Shown here: positions 1 through 6,969 of the stretch, one piece after another | How the letters are laid out: every line of letters starts with the position of its first letter | Numbering within the stretch: the first letter of the stretch is position 1 | Origin: an uncultured Clostridia bacterium | GTDB taxonomy: Bacteria; Bacillota; Clostridia; Christensenellales; UBA1242 | Assembly (NCBI GenBank): GCA_944351415.1 | Contig: CALVPQ010000016.1 | Coordinates: 1 to 33,601 of the forward strand | Reading direction: 5' to 3' | DNA length: 33,601 bases | Program-made: the position numbers and the translations under genes | Notes under the pieces: generated by a model | The model's database searches: none | Told to the model about the DNA's origin: nothing | Seen by the model: the letters and a program-made list of their open reading frames with translations, nothing else

Positions 1-19
1 TGGTATGTGAATTTTGCAT
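1..19 (-). CDS. 5' end of a leftward gene, cut by window edge
   Basis: Only the first six codons (MQNSHT) are visible, so the product cannot be named. The start is well supported: GGAGG (complement of 25-29) lies 5 nt upstream of the ATG, and a promoter TTGACT (66-71) - 17 nt - TAAAAT (43-48) precedes it on the minus strand. The gene reads away from a 3' half-tRNA at 249-294. If that fragment is the end of an integrated element, this gene belongs to the element, and an integrase would be a usual occupant of the position; that is inference from location only. Confidence 0.6.
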
Positions 20-42
20 ATCATCCTCCAAATGTTAACATT

Positions 43-71
43 ATTTTATAATATTATATCAAAAAAGTCAA
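43..71 (-). promoter_or_regulatory. promoter of the leftward partial gene
   Basis: Minus-strand TTGACT (66-71) and TAAAAT (43-48) are 17 nt apart, 5/6 matches each to sigma-A consensus. The predicted start is near 36, followed by GGAGG and the ATG at 19. Confidence 0.55.
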
Positions 72-248
72 ACAAATGAGAGTATTTTTTATAAATGTCT
101 AAAAGAAAATTGCAAAAACTGAAATAATTTTAGCCAAATTTATAAGTTAAGTGATAAACTTGAATAACACGATTTTGGTAGAGAAAATAAGGGGTTAAAG
201 GGGATTTGCTGGAATAAAAAGACATAAAAAAAGAAGTTCCAAAGGCAC

Positions 249-294
249 CTCTTAATCGAAGGGTCGGGGGTTCGAGCCCCCCCGCAGTCCACCA
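249..294 (+). tRNA. 3' half of tRNA-Lys(CTT), truncated
   Basis: Homology to a tRNA begins at the anticodon loop (CTCTTAA, 249-255, anticodon CTT at 251-253). It continues through the 3' anticodon strand TCGAA, variable bases GGGTC, a perfect T arm (GGGGG 266-270, TTCGAGC loop, CCCCC 278-282) and an acceptor strand ending in CCA at 292-294. The bases upstream (GGCAC, 244-248) cannot pair with TCGAA and no D arm is present, so this is not a functional tRNA. There is also one C more than canonical spacing between T arm and acceptor. The break exactly at the anticodon loop is typical of the far attachment site of a tyrosine-integrase element. Confidence 0.8.
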
Positions 295-300
295 CACTAT

Positions 301-325
301 TCCCCTTTTATAAGGGGGTTTTTTA
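301..325 (+). terminator. terminator behind the tRNA-Lys fragment
   Basis: CCCCTT (302-307) pairs with AAGGGG (312-317) over a four-base loop, followed by a T-rich run. Survival of a terminator next to the half-tRNA suggests this side is the original chromosomal flank of the tRNA gene. Confidence 0.75.
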
Positions 326-542
326 TTTCTAAATATTAAAAATAAATGAAATCTTGTTATGTCATTAATTCCATCTTGTAGTGATATTGTTTCATTTTTT
401 CTATATACCTCTTATAATAACAAATTTTTCTTATCTTCACTATCAATTAAAATTTTATTTTTTAATAGAAAAAATAAATTTTTAAATGATTTAGTTGAAA
501 TAAATGTTAAATTTATGGTAACATAAGTTTAAGGAGGAAAAT
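326..542. other. AT-rich spacer before the lipoprotein
   Basis: No gene is visible. The stretch ends with the lipoprotein's Shine-Dalgarno AAGGAGG (531-537). Candidate promoter boxes nearby (TTGAAA at 495-500, TAACAT at 519-524) would start transcription on top of the ribosome site, so I do not call them. Confidence 0.5.
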
Positions 543-1493
543 ATGATTTTGAAAAAGAAAAAATTTACTACATTATTTTTATCAATTGTGCTTGGTGCTT
601 TCGCTATGGTGGGACTAACCGCTTGTGGTGACAAAAATGGAGAAAGTCAAGGTTATGCTCAGGACTTCTATGCGATGTCAGCTATATCAAGTTTTAATTT
701 CTTACAGAAAAATGTTAACTCTCAGACAACAGCAAATTCTCAAGCTTTAACAACTAGGATTCAAACTGAAGATGCCCAAAATATTTCCGAATATATGGGA
801 ATGTTCCAAGATATGCTTGCAAGTGATACATCAAACTATTATACTAACGAAGAAGTTGCAGCTGACGATGTTTATGCAAACACTTATAATTTTAAGATGT
901 CATTATCAGTTCCATCTCTAAATGGTGAGCAACAAGATTTTGTTATGTATTATAACGAATTATACACAGACGTTGAACAAGAATATGATGACGATGAAGT
1001 TGGATTTGATGAAATTGAGTTGGAAATAAACACCACTTTGAGTGGAATTATTGTGTATGATAATGCCGTTTATAAAGTTGAAGGCGAACGCGAATATGAA
1101 CAAGAAGGCAACGAAACTGAAATTTCTATTGAATTCAAGGCTTACTTAAACGACATGGACTATATTTTAGTTGAACATGAAATGGAAGATAAGGAAGTTG
1201 AATATCAGTATACTATTTTCCAAAATGGACAGGAAAGTGTTACAGAAGTTGAATTTGAGAATGAACGTAATTCAAAGAAACTTGAACTTGAGTTTGAAAA
1301 TAATTCAGCATCTGGTGAAAGTGAAGTTAAATATGAAATTACACAGTCATCTGCTGATGAAAATGTTTTTAATGTTAGAGTGAAAAATTCTGTAAATGAC
1401 GTTGAAACTGGAGAAAGATTTACAATAACAGTGACAAGTGAGGGTTATATCTTTAACTATTCAGATGGTTCTTCAGAGACAATTTTATATTAA
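543..1493 (+). CDS. acidic lipoprotein of unknown function
   Basis: The 316-residue protein begins with a lysine-rich n-region and hydrophobic core, then a lipobox L25-T-A-C28 followed by a hydrophilic GDKNGES segment. It should therefore be exported, lipid-modified on Cys28 and anchored to the outer face of the membrane. The mature part is rich in Glu, Asp, Asn and Tyr (for example EYDDDEVGFDEIELEIN) with alternating polar/hydrophobic stretches that suggest beta strands; no catalytic motif is recognised. Start: AAGGAGG lies 5 nt before the ATG. It is a single-gene unit ending at a strong bidirectional hairpin shared with the convergent ASCH gene. A surface substrate-binding or structural role is possible but unsupported. 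Confidence 0.85.
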   Translation: MILKKKKFTTLFLSIVLGAFAMVGLTACGDKNGESQGYAQDFYAMSAISSFNFLQKNVNSQTTANSQALTTRIQTEDAQNISEYMGMFQDMLASDTSNYYTNEEVAADDVYANTYNFKMSLSVPSLNGEQQDFVMYYNELYTDVEQEYDDDEVGFDEIELEINTTLSGIIVYDNAVYKVEGEREYEQEGNETEISIEFKAYLNDMDYILVEHEMEDKEVEYQYTIFQNGQESVTEVEFENERNSKKLELEFENNSASGESEVKYEITQSSADENVFNVRVKNSVNDVETGERFTITVTSEGYIFNYSDGSSETILY

Positions 1494-1530
1494 AACTACA
1501 AAAATCGCCAAAATTTTGGCTGTTTTCAAT

Positions 1531-1565
1531 AAAAAAATGAGAATTTTAATAATTCTCATTTTTTT
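1531..1565. terminator. bidirectional terminator, lipoprotein / ASCH gene
   Basis: A perfect 15 bp stem (1531-1545 with 1551-1565) has a TTAAT loop and A/T runs on both sides, so it can end transcription from either direction. Its right arm overlaps the ASCH stop codon. A separate 14-base palindrome GCCAAAATTTTGGC lies at 1507-1520. Confidence 0.85.
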
Positions 1566-1947
1566 ATTCTAAAATTAGCCAACCAGCACCATTGCTTCTT
1601 TTTACTTTTATAGGCTCTATTTCTTTTACGTTGCAAAGCCAAATGAGAGTGCAATATCTCTTTTTCATGGTTGATTTCCAATCTTTAAATTTATCGGTTC
1701 CTATTTGTTTTCCATATTTTAATCTTATTTCTTCGACAAGTTCTGGTGAGAGCTGGTAATATTTGACATCTTTAACAGTTGCTATGGCTGTTACATCTTT
1801 TCCACTCTCTTTAAGCAGAATTTTATCCCCTACACTAACTTTATCATAAGGCGGAATTTTATTCATACTCCACCTGCTTTCAATAGTCTTTTCTCCAGAA
1901 AGCACCATGTTAAAAAAGGGTTGTTTTAAAATTGCTATATGTTGCAT
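1564..1947 (-). CDS. ASCH-domain protein
   Basis: This 127-residue protein is a single ASCH domain, a PUA-like beta barrel proposed to bind RNA or modified nucleosides. Family marks are the N-terminal GEKTIESRW segment (residues 18-26), the VGDKILLKESG strand (about 39-49) and a C-terminal VKEIEPIKV strand. E. coli YqfB, a member, hydrolyses N4-acetylcytidine; from memory its Lys/Thr pair sits in a KTIT-type motif. Here the motif reads K20-T-I-E23, so that activity cannot be assumed. The gene lies 8 bp downstream of a GNAT acetyltransferase gene and is read with it. Shine-Dalgarno AGGTG lies just upstream of the ATG. Cytoplasmic. Confidence 0.8.
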   Translation of the reverse strand: MQHIAILKQPFFNMVLSGEKTIESRWSMNKIPPYDKVSVGDKILLKESGKDVTAIATVKDVKYYQLSPELVEEIRLKYGKQIGTDKFKDWKSTMKKRYCTLIWLCNVKEIEPIKVKRSNGAGWLILE

Positions 1948-1955
1948 TTTATCAC

Positions 1956-2450
1956 CTAAATTTTTTTAAACATTGTTATCATTCTATCTTCATATCCATT
2001 TTTAGAATAAAACTTTTTTGCATTTTCATTATATGCAAAAACTTCTATTTGGATAAATTCGCAGGCTATTGACTTGAAATAATTTTCCATTGTTTTTAAT
2101 AATTTTGTTCCAACCCCACCCTCTCTTGAATTTTTAGAAACAATAAGTTCTGCAACTATTCCTTTTTTAGGGCAAGTATATACAAGTTTATCCTCTTCGT
2201 TATAATTTTCTATGTATCCAGCTATCACTCCTAACACCCTATTTTGATTTACATAAATAAAAATCTTGCCTTGCCTATTTTTGCAATCTTGCAACAAAAA
2301 TTCAAAGTATTTTTCTCTATAATCCGTTGAAATTAGATTTAACTGATATTTATCTATTTCTATTATATAGTTTTGTAAATCAACAAGTAAATCTTTTACT
2401 TGTTCGGAAAATTCTTCTTTTAATTCAATAACATTTTCATAATCTAACAT
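1956..2450 (-). CDS. GNAT-family N-acetyltransferase
   Basis: This 164-residue protein has the GNAT fold. The acetyl-CoA loop (motif A) is around residues 115-135, where a beta strand (VAELIVS) is followed by the pyrophosphate-binding S-R-E-G-G-V-G-T turn and helix KLLKTMENYF. Motif B is the C-terminal NAKKFYSKNGYE segment. The substrate cannot be predicted; the Ala-Glu-Leu-Ile strand and short length fit small-molecule or peptide acetyltransferases. It is the first gene of a GNAT-ASCH unit. There is no Shine-Dalgarno: a good promoter ends 6 nt before the ATG, so the message is probably leaderless. No convincing alternative in-frame start was found near the N terminus. Confidence 0.85.
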   Translation of the reverse strand: MLDYENVIELKEEFSEQVKDLLVDLQNYIIEIDKYQLNLISTDYREKYFEFLLQDCKNRQGKIFIYVNQNRVLGVIAGYIENYNEEDKLVYTCPKKGIVAELIVSKNSREGGVGTKLLKTMENYFKSIACEFIQIEVFAYNENAKKFYSKNGYEDRMITMFKKI

Positions 2451-2456
2451 GAAGTT

Positions 2457-2485
2457 ATTATACCATAAGATATATAATTTCTCAA
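2457..2485 (-). promoter_or_regulatory. promoter of GNAT-ASCH unit, leaderless arrangement
   Basis: On the minus strand TTGAGA (2480-2485) and TATAAT (2457-2462) are 17 nt apart. The -10 box ends 6 nt before the ATG at 2450, placing the predicted transcription start on the start codon itself. Confidence 0.7.
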
Positions 2486-2490
2486 TTTTT

Positions 2491-2559
2491 TATAGCTTTT
2501 TTTTAAAATTTTTGTCTATTTTGAAACATTATATAGAATTTGTTAATAAAAAGCTATAT
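2491..2559. repeat. inverted repeat flanking a 47 bp loop
   Basis: TATAGCTTTTT (2491-2501) and its complement AAAAAGCTATA (2549-2559) bracket AT-rich DNA between the VOC-ASCH stop and the GNAT promoter. It could form a long-loop hairpin at the 3' end of the VOC-ASCH transcript; the interior has no comparable hairpins. Confidence 0.4.
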
Positions 2560-2581
2560 ATTAAACGCAATTTCAAATTTT

Positions 2582-3373
2582 CTATATCCTATCGTTATTT
2601 TTTAGCAATTTTACCACTTTAAATTCTTCACAACATACTTTGCAATTTTCGTTAAATGCTAAATTATATTGTGCTAGCTCCTCTGTAAAAAATTCTTTAT
2701 GCAATTTTTTCCAAGTTTTTAATGATTTATCACCCTCGCCTTCCTTCTGAGCATGCTCTGACGACACTTTGTTAAAGGTTGTTACATAGGTCTTTGTGGT
2801 ATAAATGAGCATTTTTTTTGTTTGTTTCCAATTTGTTAATATTGAAAATCCTTCACTAATTTTATCATCTTTAAAATACAAACTTGATGTTGCAGTTTTT
2901 TTGCCATTTAAAACAAGTTCAAATAAACTATCTGCCATCTCCTGACTATTGCCAAAATGCCAATCCTCAATATCCTGTTGAAATCTTAATAAATAACCAT
3001 CAGGGTCTTGGACTAAAAACTCTAAAACATGGTTATTTATATCATTTTCTTGATAATCGCTGACAATCAAGTCTATAAATATTTTTACTTTGTGTTTTTT
3101 GAGTGAATAATAAACTTTGGAAATGTCAGGCAAAATTATTTGAAAATTTATACCACGTCCGAGCGGATATTTTAAATCATCAGATACATTCCAACTTCCT
3201 TTTGTTGATGGAAGTGTGAGCTTTTGCAGCATAATCTGGCAATCACCTAAAGTCATCATTGCAAAATCATTTCTTTCATATTGCACATTAAAGCCTAAAA
3301 TTTCGGTATAGAATTTTTTTGATTTTTCAAGGTTAAAAACCCTTAATTCAGGAATTAAACAATTAAATTTCAT
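2582..3373 (-). CDS. VOC (glyoxalase-like) - ASCH fusion protein
   Basis: The 263 residues hold two domains. Residues about 1-132 are a VOC fold (FNCLIPELRVFNLEKSKKFY, then GFNVQYER and, at the end, EFLVQDPDGYLLRFQQD), the family of glyoxalase I, bleomycin-binding proteins and extradiol dioxygenases. Residues about 138-255 are an ASCH domain of YhfF type: ADSLFELVLNGKKTATSS, then EGEGDKSLKTWKKLHKEFF. The ASCH motif here is K-T-A-T, keeping Lys and the second Thr as in acetylcytidine hydrolases (from memory). There is no frameshift, so the fusion is genuine. Shine-Dalgarno AAAGGTG precedes the ATG. A VOC partner suggests binding of a small ligand or antibiotic; that function is inference. Confidence 0.8.
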   Translation of the reverse strand: MKFNCLIPELRVFNLEKSKKFYTEILGFNVQYERNDFAMMTLGDCQIMLQKLTLPSTKGSWNVSDDLKYPLGRGINFQIILPDISKVYYSLKKHKVKIFIDLIVSDYQENDINNHVLEFLVQDPDGYLLRFQQDIEDWHFGNSQEMADSLFELVLNGKKTATSSLYFKDDKISEGFSILTNWKQTKKMLIYTTKTYVTTFNKVSSEHAQKEGEGDKSLKTWKKLHKEFFTEELAQYNLAFNENCKVCCEEFKVVKLLKNNDRI

Positions 3374-3478
3374 CTGTTACACCTTTTTATTAAACCTTTT
3401 TCTATTAAATAAAATTATATTAATTTTGTGTAAAATTATTATTTTTTCTGTGGCAACTTAAAAAAATATCCATTTTAA

Positions 3479-3961
3479 CTACTTTATCGCTTGAAAGACT
3501 TTTTCTAAAATTTCTGTTGCAATTATATAAGCATCTGGGCATTCGCTTTCTCGTGGACCACCAATATTTAAGGTAAGCTCACTGCCAAGGTTATTAAGCC
3601 AATCTATTATTTTTGCCTCGTCATCTTTGCTATAAACTTTTAAACAAGGTCTTTCATACTCCTTTGCAATCTGCTCTGTTAAATTTGTTCCACCTGAGAA
3701 TTTTGTTTGATTTGGTTCTATAATAAGTGTTACATGAGAATCTCTTACATTCCATCGCGTTCTTTGTGCAACATCTTTAGACGGAGTTTCTTTTAACTCT
3801 GGATAAAATTTTCTAATCCCAGGGGCTTTTTGCATATCTTCAGCCCACCCATCTTTTGGACACCACCCTACAATAGCAATATTATACTTTTTTGCAATAT
3901 CTAATGCGGCACGGTCAACACCAGTTTGTCCACCTGTTCTTATAAAGGCTATTTTATTCAT
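3479..3961 (-). CDS. putative molybdenum carrier-like protein (SLOG fold)
   Basis: The 160-residue protein carries the family signature GGQTGVDRAALDIA near the N terminus (a Rossmann-like nucleotide-binding loop), then VGWCPKDGWAED, L-K-E-T-P-S, QRTRWNVRDS and a late SGGTNLT turn. These match the 'putative molybdenum carrier' family, whose name comes from similarity to a cofactor carrier; SLOG-fold relatives bind nucleotides or nucleotide-derived signals. The open frame reaches back to 4030, but I place the start at the ATG at 3961: GGAGAA lies 5 nt upstream, and the longer version would run through the promoter at 4001-4030. The real ligand is unknown; no molybdenum-cofactor genes are nearby. 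Confidence 0.75.
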   Translation of the reverse strand: MNKIAFIRTGGQTGVDRAALDIAKKYNIAIVGWCPKDGWAEDMQKAPGIRKFYPELKETPSKDVAQRTRWNVRDSHVTLIIEPNQTKFSGGTNLTEQIAKEYERPCLKVYSKDDEAKIIDWLNNLGSELTLNIGGPRESECPDAYIIATEILEKVFQAIK

Positions 3962-4000
3962 AAATTCTCCGTCTTTATATTTTATAATTTCTTTTACAAA

Positions 4001-4030
4001 AGTATAAAATGAATAGGCAAATTTTGTCAA
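4001..4030 (-). promoter_or_regulatory. promoter of the molybdenum-carrier-like gene
   Basis: Minus-strand TTGACA (4025-4030) and TATACT (4001-4006) are 18 nt apart. The predicted start near 3994 gives a 33-nt leader to the ATG at 3961. Confidence 0.7.
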
Positions 4031-4031
4031 C

Positions 4032-4051
4032 TAATATAAAATTTTATATTA
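4032..4051. promoter_or_regulatory. 20 bp perfect AT palindrome beside a promoter
   Basis: TAATATAAAATTTTATATTA is perfectly self-complementary and abuts the -35 box at 4025-4030. It could be an upstream activating or operator site, or simply AT-rich chance. Confidence 0.35.
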
Positions 4052-4199
4052 AAAATGTTTCAATCCATTATTTAATGGTAATAAATAACATAAATATTTA
4101 GAATTTATGCTTAACACCCATTCAACTTACAACTCTTATGTTTTAATATTCATTTCTACCATCTTTTTCTTCCTATAGATTGAAATTTTGTTTATTTAT

Positions 4200-4228
4200 T
4201 TGACAATAATTTTATAAAACCTTATAAT
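4200..4228 (+). promoter_or_regulatory. consensus sigma-A promoter
   Basis: TTGACA (4200-4205), 17 nt, TATAAT (4223-4228): a perfect consensus. It drives the membrane protein gene at 4262, whose AAAAGGAG lies at 4247-4254. Confidence 0.85.
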
Positions 4229-4261
4229 TACAATAGAAAATTATTTAAAAGGAGTATTATT

Positions 4262-4732
4262 ATGAAAAAACAAACCAAAAGACCACTTTTGCTTGCTGGA
4301 CTTGTTATGAATATTATTACTTTTATTATCTTGATTGTTTCTAGTGCGATAAATATCTTTAATATTTCAACAAACCTTGGTGATACAGTTGAGGCTAGTG
4401 AAATTATCAATCTTCTTATAGGTATTCTTCTTGTGCTCGTTGGAATTGTTACTATTGCTATCTCTGCAATGTGCATTATGAGAATAAATATCCATGAAGA
4501 ACAGTTCCATGCAAAAAGAGGACTAATTCTTACAACTTTTATTCTTACTGTTTTCTCATTTATCCTTACTATAGTTGGAATGAGAACTTATGGCTTTGAT
4601 ATTTTAACATTATTTATCACACTCTTCCTTATCTGTTCTGCAACTTTTATTATAGTTGAATATTTTTTAAATAAAAAAGTTTGTTTAACTTGCAAAGAAA
4701 AAGCTGAAGAGAATAAAGAAGAAAATAAATAA
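4262..4732 (+). CDS. four-helix membrane protein of unknown function
   Basis: The 156 residues contain four hydrophobic segments, roughly 9-32, 46-72, 86-106 and 112-133. After them comes a short cytoplasmic tail with Cys-Leu-Thr-Cys (CxxC) and an EENKEENK run. A basic N terminus (MKKQTKR) suggests the N end is inside. No transporter or enzyme motif is recognised. It stands alone behind a consensus promoter and ends at a strong terminator, so it should be well expressed. The CxxC next to the last helix might bind metal or form a disulfide; that is speculation. Confidence 0.75.
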   Translation: MKKQTKRPLLLAGLVMNIITFIILIVSSAINIFNISTNLGDTVEASEIINLLIGILLVLVGIVTIAISAMCIMRINIHEEQFHAKRGLILTTFILTVFSFILTIVGMRTYGFDILTLFITLFLICSATFIIVEYFLNKKVCLTCKEKAEENKEENK

Positions 4733-4745
4733 AAACTAAACACAA

Positions 4746-4776
4746 AAAAAAATATGCATTCTGCATATTTTTTTAT
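4746..4776 (+). terminator. terminator of the membrane protein gene
   Basis: AATATGCA (4751-4758) pairs with TGCATATT (4762-4769) over a TTC loop, extended by A/T pairs and followed by a T run. Confidence 0.85.
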
Positions 4777-4917
4777 TTGTTATAAAAATTATTGTATTAT
4801 ATCATTTTTAAACTCTTATTTCATAAATTTTTTAATTAAAATAGAGTATATGAGTTAAGAAATTAAATTAAGATTTAATAAAATCTATCTTAAAACTTTT
4901 TCTATCAATTAATTTTA

Positions 4918-4926
4918 TGTTATAAT
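4918..4926 (+). promoter_or_regulatory. extended -10 promoter with a very short leader
   Basis: TGTTATAAT (4918-4926) is an extended -10 element. The predicted start near 4933 leaves about 10 nt to the ATG at 4943, and the Shine-Dalgarno AAAGGTG (4932-4938) sits at the extreme 5' end of the message. Confidence 0.55.
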
Positions 4927-4942
4927 ACTTTAAAGGTGTGTT

Positions 4943-6091
4943 ATGAATTTTTTTGATACTATAATCCTTGGCGGTGGAGCTAGTGGCTGTATTTGTGGTT
5001 TACTAGCAAGTGGTAATATAGCAATAGTTGATAAACAAAATAAAATGGCAAAAAAATTATTAGTAACTGGTAATGGAAGGTGCAATATCACAAATCTAAA
5101 TGCCTCGGCAAGATTTTATAATGATAAAAATATTGATAAATATTTAAACCGTTTTAACGTGGGTGAAACAATAAACTTTTTCCATCAAATAGGACTTGTT
5201 TTTCAATATGATGGTGATAAAGCCTATCCCCTTTCCAATTCAGCAAAATCGGTTGTTGATGTGATAAATAATGCTTTAAAAAATAAAGAGGTTCACACTA
5301 TCACAGATTGTGAAATCACTGATATTAATCTTGAAAATGGTCAGTTTGTTCTTAAAAGTGTTTCTCAACAATTTTTTTGCAAAAAACTTGTTATTGCAAG
5401 TGGTGGGAAAAGTGTTGAAAGATTTTTAGAAAAGTATAAGATTGAAAGCAGTCCATTCTGCCCTAGCCTTTGTGCAGTCAAAACAACAAATACACACAAC
5501 CTAAATAATGTTAGATTGCATGATGTTAAAGTCTATGCAAGAACAAATAGTGGCAAAACTAAAGATGACCGTGGAGAGGTGCTATTTAAAGAAAGTGGGC
5601 TGAGTGGAATTGTTATCTTTAGCTTATCAAGTCTTTTTGCAAGAGAGAAAAATTTTAGTGGAAAGATAAGCATAGACCTTCTTCCAGACTTAAGTGCTGG
5701 AGATGTTGCCAAACTGCTCCATACACGAAAATTTTTAAAACTTAGAATATCTGATTTTTTTGATGGACTTTTTGTTAAAGAAATTGGTTATGAAATTTTA
5801 AATAGATGCAAACTTGATGAAAATAGGACCAGTGATAAATTGAATGATTACGAAATAAATGAGCTTGCAAAAGCTATAAAAAACCTTGATTTTGAAGTTA
5901 AGGGACATTATGATAATAATCAAGTTTATAGTGGCGGAGTTAAGCTTGAAGCACTGACAGACAATTTAGAGTGCAAAAATATTAAAAATCTTTATTTTTG
6001 CGGTGAAGTTTGTGATGTTGATGGTGAATGTGGAGGCTTCAATCTTCAATGGGCATGGACTAGCGGTGCTATAGTTGGAAAATCAATTTAA
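4943..6091 (+). CDS. BaiN/HI0933-type NAD(P)/FAD-dependent oxidoreductase
   Basis: The 382-residue flavoprotein starts with a dinucleotide-binding loop GGGASGCICG (residues 9-18) that holds the ADP part of FAD. Next comes the hallmark VTGNGRCNITN of the HI0933/YhiN/BaiN family (about residues 41-51). The C terminus has the second FAD motif CGEVCDVDGECGGFNLQWAWTSG, split by family-typical Gly residues. Members of this family reduce or dehydrogenate unsaturated rings; BaiN acts on bile acid intermediates, but the substrate here cannot be inferred. The length fits the family (about 400). Shine-Dalgarno AAAGGTG; monocistronic; cytoplasmic. Confidence 0.85.
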   Translation: MNFFDTIILGGGASGCICGLLASGNIAIVDKQNKMAKKLLVTGNGRCNITNLNASARFYNDKNIDKYLNRFNVGETINFFHQIGLVFQYDGDKAYPLSNSAKSVVDVINNALKNKEVHTITDCEITDINLENGQFVLKSVSQQFFCKKLVIASGGKSVERFLEKYKIESSPFCPSLCAVKTTNTHNLNNVRLHDVKVYARTNSGKTKDDRGEVLFKESGLSGIVIFSLSSLFAREKNFSGKISIDLLPDLSAGDVAKLLHTRKFLKLRISDFFDGLFVKEIGYEILNRCKLDENRTSDKLNDYEINELAKAIKNLDFEVKGHYDNNQVYSGGVKLEALTDNLECKNIKNLYFCGEVCDVDGECGGFNLQWAWTSGAIVGKSI

Positions 6092-6256
6092 AATTTCAAA
6101 TCCTATATATTAATTCCATCTATCTTTATTTTTATGTTTTGAATAATTTAAAAAAATAATGTGATTATTAAACTTTTTTATAGTTTTTTCTATTAAATAA
6201 CAAAAATAATTTTGATTCCAATAATAATTTGTTAAAATATTATAAAGGAGAATTTT

Positions 6257-6739
6257 ATGATTGAATGTAGAACTGATATTAATATTGAAGCACAAAAAGT
6301 TTTATCTAAAAACTTGAAGCTTGCATCAATAATTTCACTTGTTATCGGCACTGTGGGCTCTCTAGCTTATATTGTTCTAAGTTGTTTCTTTAACAGTGGC
6401 TATCTTGATATTATGCTTGTGTTTTGCTTGCCGTTTGGATTTGGGCTTGTTTATCTTGTTTCAATAAATAACCTTATAAAGAAAACAGGTGATAGCACTT
6501 ATAATATTTATCAATTTGAAGAAGAATTTTTTAATATTTCAACTTATAAACATGGCGAAGTTGTTGGAACGGCAAAATATTACTATAAAGATTTAAAGAA
6601 AGTTAAAGAACGTGATGGTTATCTTCTTCTTTATATAAATATTAGTAATGCCTTTTTAGTTAAGGAGAGTACTTTGAGTGAGAGTGATTTAAAAATCGTT
6701 AAATCTTTTCTACATATTGGGATTAGTCAAAATAATTAA
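6257..6739 (+). CDS. YcxB-like membrane protein
   Basis: The 160-residue protein has two transmembrane helices (about 22-46 and 50-72) followed by a cytoplasmic domain. Its pattern (YQFEEEFFNISTYKHGEVVG, YYYKDLKKVKERDGYLLLYI, NAFLVKESTL) matches the YcxB-like C-terminal domain, a PH-like fold found in many Bacillota with unknown role. AAAGGAG lies 6 nt before the ATG. The gene is followed by a cloverleaf-forming repeat rather than a simple terminator. Confidence 0.7.
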   Translation: MIECRTDINIEAQKVLSKNLKLASIISLVIGTVGSLAYIVLSCFFNSGYLDIMLVFCLPFGFGLVYLVSINNLIKKTGDSTYNIYQFEEEFFNISTYKHGEVVGTAKYYYKDLKKVKERDGYLLLYINISNAFLVKESTLSESDLKIVKSFLHIGISQNN

Positions 6740-6773
6740 ATAAAATATTTTCTTTGCAGGTAAACTAAAACAT

Positions 6774-6870
6774 GGTGAAAATGCAAAAAGGCGAAGCCTT
6801 TTTTAAAGGTAAAATGAAATTTTACCTTTCATAAGCTTTTGAAAAGTTCAAAAGCTTATGCATTTTCACC
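6774..6870. repeat. cloverleaf element 1: outer stem with three hairpins
   Basis: The outer stem is a perfect 11 bp (GGTGAAAATGC 6774-6784 with 6860-6870). Inside, directly abutting, are hairpin A (8 bp, 6785-6803, loop GAA), hairpin B (11 bp, 6805-6829, loop GAA) and hairpin C (13-14 bp, 6830-6860, loop AAG). Almost no base is left unpaired at the junction. It sits between two convergent genes and is followed by a T8 run (6873-6880), so as RNA it could also act as a compound terminator for the YcxB-like gene. Confidence 0.85.
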
Positions 6871-6891
6871 GCTTTTTTTTACTTTATTAAC

Positions 6892-6922
6892 AAAAAAAAC
6901 ACGAAAATTTTCGTGTTTTTTA
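6892..6922. terminator. terminator of phosphoketolase gene
   Basis: An A8 run, ACACGA (6899-6904) paired with TCGTGT (6911-6916), then a T6 run make a hairpin with U-runs in both directions. On the minus strand it lies directly behind the phosphoketolase stop. Confidence 0.8.
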
Positions 6923-6969
6923 GTTTTATATACTTACAAATTAAAAAATTTAATTTATAAATATTATTT

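Noticed and set aside
249..294. 3' end of tmRNA
   Set aside because: The T arm and ACCA end resemble tmRNA, but the bases before the T arm form a normal tRNA anticodon loop (CTCTTAA) and 3' stem strand, and no tag-peptide region is present.
3962..4030. 23-residue N-terminal extension of the molybdenum-carrier-like protein
   Set aside because: The region contains the gene's own -35 and -10 boxes, and the internal ATG at 3961 has a proper ribosome site.
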